Notes: generated by a model from the sequence alone, not told the origin. A stretch of 64,000 nt of DNA from Melissococcus plutonius ATCC 35311 (GCF_000270185.1 NC_015516.1:667001-731000); one strand, 5' to 3'; positions 23,440 through 34,013 are shown, counted from the first letter of the stretch. Program-made: numbers and translations.

Positions 23440-23745
23440 ATGGTAAATAGTGAAGAAAAAATAAAGAAAATAGCTGAACTTTCAAAATTATCCTTTTCTC
23501 CTGATGAATTAAAAAGTTTTACTAGTCAATTAGAAAAAATAATAAATATGGTTGAAGAATTGGAAGAAGTCGATACAACTGGGGTTCCTTTTACAGCAAA
23601 TATAATTGAAGGAATTAATGTATTAAGAGAAGATGTATCAGAAAAAGGAACACCTAGAGAAGAATTGTTAAGAAATGCACCTGATGCTGAGAATGGGTAT
23701 ATTAAAGTTCCAACAATGATTGATAATGGGGAGGCTGGTGCATAA
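23440..23745 (+). CDS. gatC: Asp/Glu-tRNA amidotransferase subunit C
   Basis: This 101-residue subunit is the stabilising strap of the GatCAB complex. It wraps GatA and GatB while glutamate on mischarged tRNA-Gln (or aspartate on tRNA-Asn) is amidated. The conserved N-terminal helix with LAKLSF-like residues, the [11 protein letters not shown] centre and the LREDV and FxVP-like IKVPTMID tail are all present. GAAGGA precedes the ATG. The stop overlaps the gatA ATG by one base, so the three subunits are made together. Confidence 0.95.
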   Translation: MVNSEEKIKKIAELSKLSFSPDELKSFTSQLEKIINMVEELEEVDTTGVPFTANIIEGINVLREDVSEKGTPREELLRNAPDAENGYIKVPTMIDNGEAGA

Positions 23746-25214
23746 TGACAAAATTATATGATAAATCTGTGACAGAATTGCATGACTTATTAATTTCAAA
23801 AGAAATTACGGCACAGGATTTAACCAAAGAAACACTAGATAGAATTAAAGAAACAGACGATAAAATTGATGCATTTATTACTGTTAGTGAAGAAAAAGCT
23901 TTAGAATTAGCAAAATTTGTTGATAAAAAAGGCATAACAGAATCTAATTTTTTAGCAGGAATTCCTGTCGGTGTTAAAGATAATATTATTACTAAAGATA
24001 TTCTGACAACAGCAGCTTCAAAAATTTTGTATAATTTCAAACCAAACTATGATGCAACCGTAATGGATAAAATGTATCAAGCAGATATGATTCCAATTGG
24101 AAAATTAAATATGGATGAATTTGCTATGGGTGGCAGTAGTGAAACTTCTTATTTCAAAAATACTAAAAATGCTTGGGATCAAACAAAAGTTCCAGGGGGA
24201 TCCTCTGGCGGTTCTGCTGCAGCTGTTGCAGCTGGACAAATTCCTGTATCTTTAGGAAGTGATACTGGAGGAAGTATTCGTCAACCTGCTGCATTCAATG
24301 GGGTTGTAGGATTAAAGCCAACTTATGGTCGTATTTCACGTTTTGGATTGATTGCATTTGCTTCTAGCCTTGATCAAATTGGACCAATTACTCGCAATGT
24401 TAAAGACAATGCATTAGTTTTAAATACCATCAGTGGCTATGATAAAAGAGATAGCACTTCTGCTGGACGGAGTGTTCCTGATTTTACAGAAGGTCTGACA
24501 GGAGATATTAAAGGCATGAAAATTGCTTTACCAAAAGAATACATAGGTGAAGGCGTTGATAGAGAAGTTTGTCATGCCATTGAAAAAGCAGCCGAAACAC
24601 TTAGAGATCTTGGAGCGACAGTTGAAGAAGTAAGTTTGCCACATTCAAAATCTGGTGTAGCTGTCTATTATATTGTTGCTTCTTCAGAAGCCAGCTCTAA
24701 TTTGCAACGTTACGATGGCATTCGCTATGGATATCGTTCAGAAAATAGTAAAGATCTAGAAGATTTATATATTCATTCACGTTCAGAAGGCTTTGGTGAT
24801 GAGGTAAAACGTCGAATTATGTTAGGAACATTTGCTTTAAGTGCTAGTGCATATGATGCATGCTACAAAAAAGCTGGACAGGTTCGAACCTTGATCAAGC
24901 AAGATTTCGATAAGGTTTTTGAGGAATATGATTTAATTATTGGACCAACAACACCAACCGTTGCTTTTGGGTTAAAAGAAAACTTCAATCAACCAATTTC
25001 TATGTATATGAGTGATATTTTAACAATTCCTGTAAACCTAGCTGGTCTACCAGGAATGTCAATTCCTGCTGGGTTTTCTGAAGGATTACCGATTGGATTG
25101 CAAATTATCGGAAAACATTTTGATGAAAAAACAATGTACAAGGCTGCTTATGCATTCGAGCAGGCAACCAATTTTTATAAGGAAAAACCAGCAATCTTGG
25201 GAGGGAAAGACTAA
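23745..25214 (+). CDS. gatA: Asp/Glu-tRNA amidotransferase subunit A (amidase)
   Basis: This 489-residue subunit releases ammonia from glutamine for the amidotransferase. The amidase Ser-cisSer-Lys triad is intact: Lys78 in GVKDNI, Ser153 in [15 protein letters not shown] and Ser177 in [12 protein letters not shown]. The glycine/serine-rich signature is complete and length is standard. Both ends overlap neighbours by one base (gatC stop and gatB start), giving tight translational coupling. Confidence 0.97.
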   Translation: MTKLYDKSVTELHDLLISKEITAQDLTKETLDRIKETDDKIDAFITVSEEKALELAKFVDKKGITESNFLAGIPVGVKDNIITKDILTTAASKILYNFKPNYDATVMDKMYQADMIPIGKLNMDEFAMGGSSETSYFKNTKNAWDQTKVPGGSSGGSAAAVAAGQIPVSLGSDTGGSIRQPAAFNGVVGLKPTYGRISRFGLIAFASSLDQIGPITRNVKDNALVLNTISGYDKRDSTSAGRSVPDFTEGLTGDIKGMKIALPKEYIGEGVDREVCHAIEKAAETLRDLGATVEEVSLPHSKSGVAVYYIVASSEASSNLQRYDGIRYGYRSENSKDLEDLYIHSRSEGFGDEVKRRIMLGTFALSASAYDACYKKAGQVRTLIKQDFDKVFEEYDLIIGPTTPTVAFGLKENFNQPISMYMSDILTIPVNLAGLPGMSIPAGFSEGLPIGLQIIGKHFDEKTMYKAAYAFEQATNFYKEKPAILGGKD

Positions 25215-26641
25215 TGAATTTTGAAACTATTATTGGATTAGAGGTTCACGTAGAATTAAAAACTAATTCAAAAATCTTTTCTCCAGCACCAGTTTGTTTC
25301 GGTGCTGAGCCAAATAGTAATACCAATGTAATTGACTGGGGATATCCAGGAGTTTTACCAGTTATGAATAAAAAAGCATTAGAATTTGGCATTAAGGCTT
25401 CTCTTGCACTCAATTGCTCAATTTCAAAAGATACACATTTTGATCGCAAAAATTATTTTTATCCAGATAATCCAAAAGCCTATCAAATTACTCAGGATAC
25501 ACAACCAATTGGCAGAAATGGCTGGATTGAAATTGAAGTAGAAGGTCAGAAAAAGAGAATTAGGATTGAACGCGTACATTTAGAAGAGGATGCTGGAAAA
25601 AATATTCACGGCAATGATGGTTCATTTGTTGATTATAATCGTCAAGGTACACCACTCATTGAAATTGTTTCTGAAGCAGATATGCGTTCACCAGAAGAAG
25701 CATATGCCTATCTAGAAGCACTGCGTTCAATTATTCAGTTTACTGAGGTTTCTGATGTAAAAATGGAAGAAGGATCTATGCGTTGTGATGCAAATCTTTC
25801 TTTACGTCCCTATGGTCAGGAAGCTTTTGGAACTAAGGCAGAGCTTAAAAATTTAAACTCTTTGATGCATGTGAAAAAAGGGTTAATATTTGAAGAAAAA
25901 CGCCAAGCGAAAGTTTTAATGTCAGGTGGAGTCATTCAACAAGAAACACGACGTTTTGATGAAACAACAAATCAAACAATTTTAATGCGAATTAAAGAAG
26001 GGGCCAGCGATTATCGCTATTTCCCAGAACCTGATCTTCCACGTTTTGTTATTGATTATGAATGGATTGAAGAAATAAGGAATACTTTACCAGAAATGCC
26101 AGCTTCAAGACGTACTCGTTATGTCAAGGAACTTGGATTGCCTGAGTATGATGCAATGGTTTTAACATTGTCAAAAGAAATGTCTGATTTCTTTGAAGCA
26201 ACATTGGCTGCAGGTGCTGATGCAAAATTAGCTTCTAATTGGTTAATGGGAGATGTATCCGCCTATTTAAATAGTGAAAGACTTGAATTATCAGAAACAA
26301 AATTAACACCGATTAATCTTGCTGAGATGATTAAGCTAATTATTGATGGAACAATTAGTTCGAAAATGGCTAAAAAAGTATTTAAAGAATTAATTGAAAA
26401 GGGTGGTAATGCCAATGAAATTGTTCAAGCAAAAGGCTTAATTCAATTGTCAAATCCAGCACAATTATTACCAATGATTAATGAAGTGTTAGACAATAAT
26501 CAACAATCAATTGAAGATTTTAAAAATGGAAAAGATCGTGCTATCGGCTTTTTAGTTGGTCAAATTATGAAAAAAACCAAAGGGCAGGCAAATCCTAATG
26601 TTGTTAACAAGTTACTACAAGAAGAGCTGGCAAAACAATAG
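25214..26641 (+). CDS. gatB: Asp/Glu-tRNA amidotransferase subunit B
   Basis: This 475-residue subunit binds the mischarged tRNA and holds the kinase/transamidase site that activates the acyl group with ATP. The N-terminal IGLEVHVEL motif and the cradle domain with HLEEDAGK are present. The C-terminal YqeY-like helical tRNA-binding tail (about 330-475) ends in [16 protein letters not shown]. Length and order are normal. dagK begins 17 bases after the stop. Confidence 0.97.
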   Translation: MNFETIIGLEVHVELKTNSKIFSPAPVCFGAEPNSNTNVIDWGYPGVLPVMNKKALEFGIKASLALNCSISKDTHFDRKNYFYPDNPKAYQITQDTQPIGRNGWIEIEVEGQKKRIRIERVHLEEDAGKNIHGNDGSFVDYNRQGTPLIEIVSEADMRSPEEAYAYLEALRSIIQFTEVSDVKMEEGSMRCDANLSLRPYGQEAFGTKAELKNLNSLMHVKKGLIFEEKRQAKVLMSGGVIQQETRRFDETTNQTILMRIKEGASDYRYFPEPDLPRFVIDYEWIEEIRNTLPEMPASRRTRYVKELGLPEYDAMVLTLSKEMSDFFEATLAAGADAKLASNWLMGDVSAYLNSERLELSETKLTPINLAEMIKLIIDGTISSKMAKKVFKELIEKGGNANEIVQAKGLIQLSNPAQLLPMINEVLDNNQQSIEDFKNGKDRAIGFLVGQIMKKTKGQANPNVVNKLLQEELAKQ

Positions 26642-26658
26642 AAAGTAGCGAGCAGACA

Positions 26659-27681
26659 ATGAAAAAAGCAAGAATCATTTATAATCCCACTTCTGGTAAA
26701 GAATTAATCAAAAAAAATTTGGCTGATATTCTCAGTATTTTAGAAGAAACGGGGTATGAAGCTAGTGCCTTTGCGACAACTCCAGAAAAAAATTCTGCTA
26801 AGAATGAGGCTTATCGAGCTGCTAATTTAGGATTTGATTTAATTGTTGCAGCCGGTGGTGATGGTACTATTAATGAAGTAGTCAATGGTATTGCTCCATT
26901 AAAGAAAAGGCCAAAAATGGCAATCATTCCTGCTGGAACAACAAATGATTATGCACGAGCTTTAAAAATTCCACGTAATAATATCATTGGTGCAGCCAAG
27001 GTAATTCAAAAAAAACAAACGGTAAAAATGGATATCGGTAAAGCGAATAAAACTTATTTTATTAATATTGCAGCTGGTGGACAATTGACAGAATTGACTT
27101 ATGAAGTTCCTTCAGAGCTTAAAAGTATTTTTGGCTACTTAGCTTATTTAGCTAAGGGAGCCGAAATGCTACCAAAAGTCAAACCAATTAAAATACGGAT
27201 GGAATATGATGAAGGCGTCTATGAAGGAAATGCTTCGATGTTCTTTCTAGGATTAACAAATTCTGTTGGTGGTTTTGAACGGATTGCACCAGATGCAAAA
27301 TTAAATGATGGAAAATTTTCATTAATTATTGTTAAAACTGCCAATATTTTTGAAATTCTTCATCTTGCAACCCTTATGTTGAATGGCGGCAAGCACATTG
27401 AAGATAAACGACTTATTTATACAAAAACAAGTTTTTTACACACAGAAATACTAGCAAAAAATCGACGAATGATGATTAACTTAGACGGTGAATATGGTGG
27501 TGATACACCAATGGACTTTATTAATTTGCCTCGTCATATTGAAATGTTTGCGAATACAGATGCCATTCCGCCAAACGCTATTATGGGCACTGTCTTAAAT
27601 CATTATGAAGAAAACGCCGAACGTGAAGCCAATCATAATGAAAAATTAGAAAAGAAAGAACTAATTGAAAAAGTGGAATAA
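26659..27681 (+). CDS. dagK: Diacylglycerol kinase, DagK/DgkB type
   Basis: This 340-residue lipid kinase phosphorylates diacylglycerol to phosphatidic acid, recycling the diacylglycerol left by lipoteichoic acid synthesis. The catalytic signature AAGGDGTINEVVNG is near residues 71-84 and PAGTTNDYARAL near 93-104. The C-terminal beta-sandwich half (about 130-300) is complete. A charged tail rich in Glu/Asn/Lys follows, with no membrane segment, as expected for the soluble family. Linkage after gatCAB is the usual arrangement in this group. The ATG has only a weak ribosome site (AGCGAG). Confidence 0.93.
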   Translation: MKKARIIYNPTSGKELIKKNLADILSILEETGYEASAFATTPEKNSAKNEAYRAANLGFDLIVAAGGDGTINEVVNGIAPLKKRPKMAIIPAGTTNDYARALKIPRNNIIGAAKVIQKKQTVKMDIGKANKTYFINIAAGGQLTELTYEVPSELKSIFGYLAYLAKGAEMLPKVKPIKIRMEYDEGVYEGNASMFFLGLTNSVGGFERIAPDAKLNDGKFSLIIVKTANIFEILHLATLMLNGGKHIEDKRLIYTKTSFLHTEILAKNRRMMINLDGEYGGDTPMDFINLPRHIEMFANTDAIPPNAIMGTVLNHYEENAEREANHNEKLEKKELIEKVE

Positions 27682-27903
27682 ATTATCTGAATTATTAAAA
27701 ATATTTTTAGTAAAAGTATAAAAAACTAGGGATTCATGTAAATTTTGGTGAATGTTTAATTATTATAATTGTATTTAACATTTTTTGCCTACAAACATGG
27801 CTCCTTTTCTTTTTTATTTTATTACTTATTAATTAGTGAATTAATTATTGATAAAAATTTCGGATTGCATTCCGTTTGATTAAATTACCTAGAAGGAGAA
27901 GAA

Positions 27904-29286
27904 ATGAAGGAATATCCAATAAATAAAAATGATAAGATTACTGTTGAAATTATCGATTTAACACATGAAGGGTTAGGGATTGCCAAAATTGATCATTATC
28001 CTATTTTTATAGAAAATAGTTTACCGGGAGAGATCGTTGATATTTTGATTGTTAAGGTTGGAAATAAGTTTGCTTTTGGAAAAGTTATCGAATGGCAAAA
28101 AATAAGTCCTGAACGAAGAGATCTAAAAAACTATGTGTTATTACAAACGGGCATTGCTCCCTTACAACATATGAGTTATGGAGAACAATTGTTATTTAAA
28201 CAAAAACAAGTAAAAAATGTAATGAAAAAAATTGCGAAATTACCCGATACTCCGGTTCTTCCAACGATTGGAATGGCTGTTCCCAAGGGATATAGGAATA
28301 AAGCACAAATCCCTGCAAGAAAAGTAGATAATCAATTGGAAACCGGATTTTTCCGAAAAAATAGTCATGAATTGATTCCTATCCAAGATTTTTATATTCA
28401 AGATCCGAAAATTGATCAAGCAATCTTAGTGATTCGAGATATTTTAAGACGTTTTCAGGTAAAACCTTATAATGAACAAGAACATACAGGAAACTTAAGG
28501 CAAATTATCATTCGTAGAGGACATTATTCACACGAAATGATGGTTATTCTTGTTACACGAACAAAAAAGTTATTTAATCATGAACAACTAGTAAAAGAGA
28601 TTATGCAAAAATTGCCTGAAACTATTTCTATTATTCAAAACATTAATCCAGACAAGACAAATGTTATTATGGGAGAAGAATCCATCCTATTATACGGTAA
28701 TCCCTATATTAATGATCAACTTTTAGGAAAAAATTATCATATTTCTGCAGCTTCTTTTTATCAAGTCAATACAGAACAAACAGAATATTTATATAAAACA
28801 GCTATTGAATTTGCTGGGCTTTCACCAACGGATCAGGTAGTTGATGCTTATTGTGGTATTGGAACTATCGCTCTATCTTTAGCGGAACAAGTGAAACATG
28901 TATACGGCGTAGAAATTATTGAGGCAGCTATTTTAGATGCTAGAGAAAACGCAGCAATCAACCAAATTGAGAATTGTACATTTAATATCGGAAAAGCGGA
29001 AGAAGTAATGATAGATTGGCAAAAAGCCGGGATTTCTCCCAATATTATTTTTGTTGATCCACCACGAAAAGGCCTGACAGAATCTTTTATTGAAACATGT
29101 ACAGAAATGGATCCGAATAGAATTATCTATATTTCTTGTAATCCTGCAACACTTGCTAGAGATTTAAAATTATTCGCTGAATTGGGTTATGAAACAAGGA
29201 AAATTCAACCTGTTGATTTGTTTCCACAAACCTATCATGTTGAAACAGTTGCGTTACTCCAAAAGATTGATCATTTATCAGGCTAG
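27904..29286 (+). CDS. rlmD: 23S rRNA uracil-5-methyltransferase (RlmD/RlmCD, TrmA family)
   Basis: This 460-residue enzyme methylates the C5 of uridine in 23S rRNA with S-adenosylmethionine. An N-terminal TRAM RNA-binding domain (residues 1-65) precedes the methyltransferase core. Core motifs are VDAYCGIGTIALSLAE for cofactor binding, VDPPRKG, and the catalytic cysteine in ISCNPATLARD. The latter is the nucleophile that attacks the uracil ring. The four-cysteine iron-sulphur cluster typical of E. coli RlmD is not obvious. Gram-positive RlmCD-type enzymes are the closest group. AGAAGGAG precedes the ATG. It is monocistronic with 222 bases from dagK. Confidence 0.92.
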   Translation: MKEYPINKNDKITVEIIDLTHEGLGIAKIDHYPIFIENSLPGEIVDILIVKVGNKFAFGKVIEWQKISPERRDLKNYVLLQTGIAPLQHMSYGEQLLFKQKQVKNVMKKIAKLPDTPVLPTIGMAVPKGYRNKAQIPARKVDNQLETGFFRKNSHELIPIQDFYIQDPKIDQAILVIRDILRRFQVKPYNEQEHTGNLRQIIIRRGHYSHEMMVILVTRTKKLFNHEQLVKEIMQKLPETISIIQNINPDKTNVIMGEESILLYGNPYINDQLLGKNYHISAASFYQVNTEQTEYLYKTAIEFAGLSPTDQVVDAYCGIGTIALSLAEQVKHVYGVEIIEAAILDARENAAINQIENCTFNIGKAEEVMIDWQKAGISPNIIFVDPPRKGLTESFIETCTEMDPNRIIYISCNPATLARDLKLFAELGYETRKIQPVDLFPQTYHVETVALLQKIDHLSG

Positions 29287-29533
29287 GCAGTAATTATAAA
29301 AAATAATAGAAAAAGAATGAGTAAATTATTCATCTAGATGCACCTTGTATTTATTTACATCAAATAGGAGTAGGTTACATAAATAATAATGCAGCTAGAT
29401 TTAACTTGAATATACCATTAATGAATGATAGGATGAATAGCATAATTTTATTTCAGTAAATTAATAAGTTTAAACGTTTTATTTTACTATTAAAAGATTT
29501 GAATTTAAAAGTCTTCATGAGGAGGTCGTTTTT

Positions 29534-29965
29534 ATGAAATCGAACTGGATTCAAAGGATAATGAGAGGGCATTTAAGATTGCAAGAATTAATGCGCGGAC
29601 GTTATGGTGCTATGGATGCATTAAATCGCTTTTTGTTAGTTGTTGCTTTACTAATTTTAATTATTGCTCGAATCTTCTCTATAGTTTTTATCAGTTGGCT
29701 TGCGTTATTCTTACTTATTTTATTGTATTATCGTTTTTTCTCTAAACAAATTTATGTTCGAAGCAATGAAAATAAAAAATTTTCAACTTATCAACATACA
29801 ATCAAAAAAATTTGGCAGTTAAATAAATTACGACTAACCAATGGAAAACAGATTCGTTACTTTTTATGTCCAAATTGCAAACAAATATTACGAGCACCAA
29901 AAAATAAGGGAAAAATTAAAGTTCATTGTTCTGCTTGCCGTCATCAATTTATAAAAAAAGTCTAA
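29534..29965 (+). CDS. Small membrane protein with C-terminal zinc ribbon, unknown function
   Basis: This 143-residue protein has a basic N-terminus with LRLQELMRGRYG, two adjacent membrane helices (about residues 32-68), a basic cytoplasmic stretch and a C-terminal zinc-ribbon-like CPNCK...CSACR pair (about residues 115-137). The layout suggests the ribbon faces the cytoplasm. I know of similar uncharacterised proteins in enterococci but no function. GGAGG precedes the ATG. It is free-standing. Confidence 0.75.
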   Translation: MKSNWIQRIMRGHLRLQELMRGRYGAMDALNRFLLVVALLILIIARIFSIVFISWLALFLLILLYYRFFSKQIYVRSNENKKFSTYQHTIKKIWQLNKLRLTNGKQIRYFLCPNCKQILRAPKNKGKIKVHCSACRHQFIKKV

Positions 29966-30172
29966 TTATTTTCTAAATTCTTATAGAAAATAATTGAAAG
30001 TATAGATGACTGAATCAAAAATACAACGAACGATTTATAGGATTAAAAAACATCATTTAGTCAATTAATGGTATACTTATACTAGCATAGAATTATCTGG
30101 CGAATATAATTACTATTCGTTAATTTTATTGATTTTATAGAAACTAAATTTATAGAAAGTGAGAATGTTAAC

Positions 30173-30568
30173 GTGGAAATTGAACGCCAACAAGAATTAG
30201 TAGAAGCTTTTCATTATGCTACAATCACACCAGAGATAAAAAACGAAGATCGAAAAACAGAATTAAATATCGGTATGTCGCCTATTGAACCTACAGAGGA
30301 TGAATCAGGTGAAAATTCAATTTTAGCTGTTCGTTTAGATTTTCAATTAGTTTTTGATGAATGTATTTTATCAGGTGCAATTAGTCAAATAAATCATATT
30401 ATCAATCGAAAAATTAAAGCTCAGGAAGATGTCACTTCTTCCGAGGTAGATCAACTAGCAGCACCATTATTTGATATTGTAAAAAGACTCGTTTATGAAG
30501 TGACAGAAATTGCTTTAGACAAGCCAGGCATGCAATTAAATTTTCAGTATTCTGATGAATCAAAATAA
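30173..30568 (+). CDS. DUF1149-family protein
   Basis: This 131-residue soluble acidic protein matches the DUF1149 family of lactic acid bacteria, which has a SecB-like shape by structure in related members. The family's LRLDFQLVFDE-like centre and a C-terminal VKRLVYEVTEIAL helix are visible. A chaperone-like role is a guess from fold only. Translation starts at GTG 30173 behind GTGAG. No operon partner is visible. Confidence 0.72.
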   Translation: MEIERQQELVEAFHYATITPEIKNEDRKTELNIGMSPIEPTEDESGENSILAVRLDFQLVFDECILSGAISQINHIINRKIKAQEDVTSSEVDQLAAPLFDIVKRLVYEVTEIALDKPGMQLNFQYSDESK

Positions 30569-30833
30569 TTAATGAATTGAATAAATGCAATTAAACGAAT
30601 CATAATCTATGATAGATGAATGGTTAGAATTTCAACTTTACGTTGTATTTTTCTATAATACTTATCTTCCTCTCTTGCTTTTTTGAATAGATTGGTTATT
30701 CATAATCTTCTATTTCTGATAGTGATATGCTTTATTTATATCTTTTAGATTGCCATCCCTTTTTATTGGAATTATTCAAAATTAACTGTTATTGTTAGTT
30801 ATTATAATAAAATGGGAAAGTCAGGGATAAAAG

Positions 30834-31460
30834 ATGAGAGAAATTGCTGATAAATTAATTAAGCTAGATTATTTTCAACTATTTGCTTATTTTTTAGGTT
30901 TTGCTTTCTTAGGTTGGATCTTTGAAACATTCGTTGTACTGGTAAGTAAACAGCAATTTACCTATCGTGGGTTCTTTTTTGCTTATCGCAATATTCATTA
31001 TTATTTTCCTGCTATTTCTGAAAATTCCATTCTCGGAAAATTACGTTTGATATGGGGATTGCCAATGATTAATATTTATGGTATTGGCGGTATTGTAATT
31101 TTTTTTGCTTTAAATCATTTCAAACATCAACCAATTAAGCTGTTCTTTTATGGTGCTGTATTCATGACTTTATTTGAGCTTTTTGGTAGTTATTTTTGTA
31201 CAATGGTTTTAGGAAGAGCTTATTGGAATTATTCAAAGGATTTTATGAATTTTGAAGGTAGAATATGTCTTCAGTCAACTCTTGCCTGGGGGCTTCTATC
31301 AGTAATTGTTGTAATAGGAATTGAACCAGAATTTCAAAAACTTTATAGACAGTTGCAGCAAGTTTCTCATTTTCAAGTTTATTTATCCTTATTAGCAATC
31401 TATGCAGTGATTTGTATGCTTGTTAAATATTTTATTGATCCAGATATTATTCCAAATTAA
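30834..31460 (+). CDS. CmpB-like putative ABC-transporter type IV membrane protein
   Basis: This 208-residue membrane protein fits the PF06541-type (CmpB) family. It opens with FLGWIFET and later has RGFFFAYRN, a WGLPMINIYG-like loop, LFELFGSYF and RAYWNYS, the family landmarks. Five or so hydrophobic helices alternate with short loops. Family members are called ABC permeases by annotation but lack a recognisable ATPase partner, so I would not assume transport. No ABC gene is cotranscribed. The adjacent ABC transporter is convergent and separated by a terminator. The start follows AGGGA at about 9 bases. Confidence 0.75.
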   Translation: MREIADKLIKLDYFQLFAYFLGFAFLGWIFETFVVLVSKQQFTYRGFFFAYRNIHYYFPAISENSILGKLRLIWGLPMINIYGIGGIVIFFALNHFKHQPIKLFFYGAVFMTLFELFGSYFCTMVLGRAYWNYSKDFMNFEGRICLQSTLAWGLLSVIVVIGIEPEFQKLYRQLQQVSHFQVYLSLLAIYAVICMLVKYFIDPDIIPN

Positions 31461-31474
31461 TTGGACTAATATCT

Positions 31475-31513
31475 AAAAAGTCATTATCCAAAATAAGGAT
31501 AATGACTTTTTTG
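31475..31513. terminator. Bidirectional terminator between CmpB-like gene and ABC operon
   Basis: AAAAAGTCATTATCC and its complement flank a 6-base loop with A and T runs on either side. Confidence 0.9.
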
Positions 31514-31531
31514 AGTTATAAAATCAAAAAT

Positions 31532-32269
31532 TTATATATCTAATACCTTGTTTAAAAAATCTTTCGTACGAGCATTTTTTGGATGTTCAAAAATCTCTTG
31601 AGGTGTACTGTCTTCTACAAAATTCCCACCATCCATGAACATGACTCGATTAGCAACTTCTTTTGCAAAGCCCATTTCATGAGTGACAATCACCATAGTC
31701 ATTCCCTCATTGGCAAGTTTTTTCATGACGTTTAATACATCTCCAACCATTTCAGGATCAAGTGCCGAAGTTGGTTCATCAAACAGCATAATATTGGGAT
31801 TCATTGCTAAAGCTCTAGCAATTGCTACTCTTTGTTTTTGACCACCTGATAATGAATCTGGATAGGCATCTTTTTTTGTTGCTAATCCAACGGTTTCTAA
31901 TAGTTCAAGTGCCTTTTTTTGTGCTTCTTCTTTAGACATGCGATTGATATCAACTGGTGCCAATGTAATATTTTCCATGATTGAAAGATGTGGAAATAAA
32001 TTAAAATGTTGAAATACCATTCCAATATGTTGTCTTACTTTATTGATATTTGTATTTTTATCTGTTAGATTGGCACCATCAATAATAATATCGCCACTTG
32101 TTGGTACTTCTAATTTGTTTAAGCAACGTAAAAAGGTACTTTTTCCTGATCCAGAGGGTCCAATAACACAAACAACTTCTCCTTCTTTAATTGAAACATT
32201 GATATCATTTAAAACCAGATTATCATTATATTGTTTTACCAAGTGTTCAACAAGTATTTTTTCAGCCAT
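31532..32269 (-). CDS. Polar amino-acid ABC transporter ATPase (GlnQ-like)
   Basis: This 245-residue cytoplasmic ATPase powers the transporter formed with the next two genes. Walker [10 protein letters not shown] is at about residues 38-46, the Q-loop lies in [11 protein letters not shown], signature [15 protein letters not shown], Walker [13 protein letters not shown] and switch H in VTHEMG. It starts directly after the permease stop, so coupling is tight. The glutamine/histidine class of importers is clear but the amino acid itself is not. A second GlnQ-like gene is at 53 kb. Confidence 0.94.
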   Translation of the reverse strand: MAEKILVEHLVKQYNDNLVLNDINVSIKEGEVVCVIGPSGSGKSTFLRCLNKLEVPTSGDIIIDGANLTDKNTNINKVRQHIGMVFQHFNLFPHLSIMENITLAPVDINRMSKEEAQKKALELLETVGLATKKDAYPDSLSGGQKQRVAIARALAMNPNIMLFDEPTSALDPEMVGDVLNVMKKLANEGMTMVIVTHEMGFAKEVANRVMFMDGGNFVEDSTPQEIFEHPKNARTKDFLNKVLDI

Positions 32270-32902
32270 TTAATTCACCTTCTTATCTAGTAATCTTGCT
32301 AATCTCGTTAGTGTGGTAATTAAAATTAAGTACATAATGGCAATAACAAAATAAACCATGGTACTTTGTAAGTTACGTGCAACAATAATTTTTCCTGCTT
32401 GAAGTAATTCAACCAAGCCAATAGCTGAAAGGATGGTTGTGTCTTTAAGCGAAATGACAAATTGATTAATAAAAGAAGGAGCCATTACTTTAAAGGCTTG
32501 TGGTAAAATAATTTGTTGCATCGTCTTAGTGTAAGACAAACCAAGACTACGAGCGGCTTCTGTTTGGCCAACAGGAATGGCCTTGATTCCTCCTCGAACA
32601 ATTTCAGAAATATAGGCACTAGAATTAAGCGTTAAAGTAACAACACCAGCAATAAACACTGGAATATTAAATCCTAAAATACCCGGTAAGCCAAAATAAA
32701 TGAAAAATGCTAATACCATCAAAGGAATGCCACGAATGATGTCTACATAGATAGAGGCAATGATACGCAAAACTTTAATTGTTGAAACACTAAATAGACC
32801 TAAAATAACACCGATAATTAAAGAAAAAATAAAGGAAAGTAAAGTCAGTTCAATAGTCACCCATAAACTATTTAATAAACGGCGCCAATTATTTTTGATC
32901 AT
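32270..32902 (-). CDS. Amino-acid ABC transporter permease (HisM/GlnP family)
   Basis: This 210-residue integral membrane subunit has about five helices. The EAA loop SEIVRGGIKAIPVGQTEAARSLG couples to the ATPase. The ATG at 32902 has no ribosome site in front. AGGAAAG at 32944-32950 lies some 42 bases further upstream, overlapping the end of the binding-protein gene, and the frame stays open back to a stop near 32955 without a usual start codon. Either a non-standard start is used or the start has shifted from an ancestral one. Apart from this the protein is complete and sits between its binding protein and ATPase. Confidence 0.88.
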   Translation of the reverse strand: MIKNNWRRLLNSLWVTIELTLLSFIFSLIIGVILGLFSVSTIKVLRIIASIYVDIIRGIPLMVLAFFIYFGLPGILGFNIPVFIAGVVTLTLNSSAYISEIVRGGIKAIPVGQTEAARSLGLSYTKTMQQIILPQAFKVMAPSFINQFVISLKDTTILSAIGLVELLQAGKIIVARNLQSTMVYFVIAIMYLILITTLTRLARLLDKKVN

Positions 32903-32948
32903 ACCAGTGAATGTGGATTCATCAACTGTTGATGCTTTTTTTTCTTTC

Positions 32949-33746
32949 CTATATATTTATTAATAATTTTTTGTATTCCCCAGTGTGTTTTAATTCTTTT
33001 AATCCCTTATTAAATCGTGTTAGGAATTCTTGATTTTGACCCTTTTTAACAGCAAGTCCATAAGAACCTCCATTTTCTCTTGGAATTGGTGTTATTAATG
33101 GTTGTCCTTGAGTGATACCATAATCAATAACGGGATAATCATCCATCATTGCTTGAATTTCGTTAATTGATAAGGCACTATATAATGCATCAGTAGTATC
33201 GAGGTATTTAATAGTATAGCCGTATTTTTCTTTATTTTTTTCCATGAAATCTGCACTGGCTGTTCCAGTTTTTATACCAACCGTTTTGTTTTTCAAATCT
33301 TTGTAAGATTTAATTGTTTTATTATCTTTTTTAACAGCGATCTGAATGCCACTATCGAAATAAGCATTTGAAAAATCAAATGTTTTAGCCCGATCTGGCG
33401 TTATTGTCATACCAGCGATGACAGCATCTGCCTGTCCAGATTCAACTGCCTGCACAGCTGAGCTAAATCCAATAAATTTAAATTCTACTTTAAATCCTTC
33501 TAGTTCAGCGATTCTTTGTACGAGATCTACATCGATACCTTCATATTTTCCCTCTGAATTTTGAAATTCGAAGGGAGCATAAGCAGAATCACTAGCGATG
33601 ACATATGTATCTTTTTTTGATTGATTGTCTACTGATTTAGTAGTTTTTGTTGTTTCCATTGCATCTATGGATTGGTTAGAAAGACAAACAGCTAAACTAA
33701 CGCTGATTAGTGCGATGAGTGCAAGTAGAAGATGCTTTCTTTTCAT
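32949..33746 (-). CDS. Amino-acid ABC transporter substrate-binding lipoprotein
   Basis: This 265-residue binding protein captures a polar amino acid outside the cell. A signal peptide with basic start and LAVC lipobox (Cys21) indicates lipid anchoring. The type-2 periplasmic binding fold shows YAPFEFQNSEGKYEGIDVDL and AVIAGMTITPDRAKTFDFS, the classic family stretches. AGGAGG precedes the ATG. It is the first gene of the three-gene operon, and a 15-bp inverted repeat lies about 100 bases upstream. Substrate is unknown: glutamine, arginine or cystine binders all look like this at motif level. Confidence 0.92.
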   Translation of the reverse strand: MKRKHLLLALIALISVSLAVCLSNQSIDAMETTKTTKSVDNQSKKDTYVIASDSAYAPFEFQNSEGKYEGIDVDLVQRIAELEGFKVEFKFIGFSSAVQAVESGQADAVIAGMTITPDRAKTFDFSNAYFDSGIQIAVKKDNKTIKSYKDLKNKTVGIKTGTASADFMEKNKEKYGYTIKYLDTTDALYSALSINEIQAMMDDYPVIDYGITQGQPLITPIPRENGGSYGLAVKKGQNQEFLTRFNKGLKELKHTGEYKKLLINI

Positions 33747-33845
33747 TTAAATACCTCCTATGTTATCATATTGGACAATTATATAGTAAAAAACCAATAA
33801 CTGACAAGTCTTTTGATTAAAAAATGCAAAAAATGCTAAATTGCT

Positions 33846-33880
33846 AACAGTTTATGTTATGAAATATAACATAAACTGTT
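33846..33880. repeat. Perfect 15-bp inverted repeat in a divergent intergenic region
   Basis: AACAGTTTATGTTAT (33846-33860) and its exact complement (33866-33880) flank the loop GAAAT, between the divergent ABC operon and uvrB. No terminator T run follows directly on either strand. It could be an operator or an attenuator for either side. Confidence 0.75.
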
Positions 33881-34013
33881 AAGTTTTAAACTTCTTAAGG
33901 AAAGTAAATGAAAAACTGGCGAAAATATGTTCGGTATGTTAAAATGATAAGCAGGGTTTATTACTTTAAATTACTATAAAATGATAATTTAAACAATCTT
34001 GGGAGGAATGATC

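Noticed and set aside
24000-26600. Minus-strand open frames inside gatA and gatB
   Set aside because: They overlap strongly conserved genes, lack ribosome sites and have no recognisable features.
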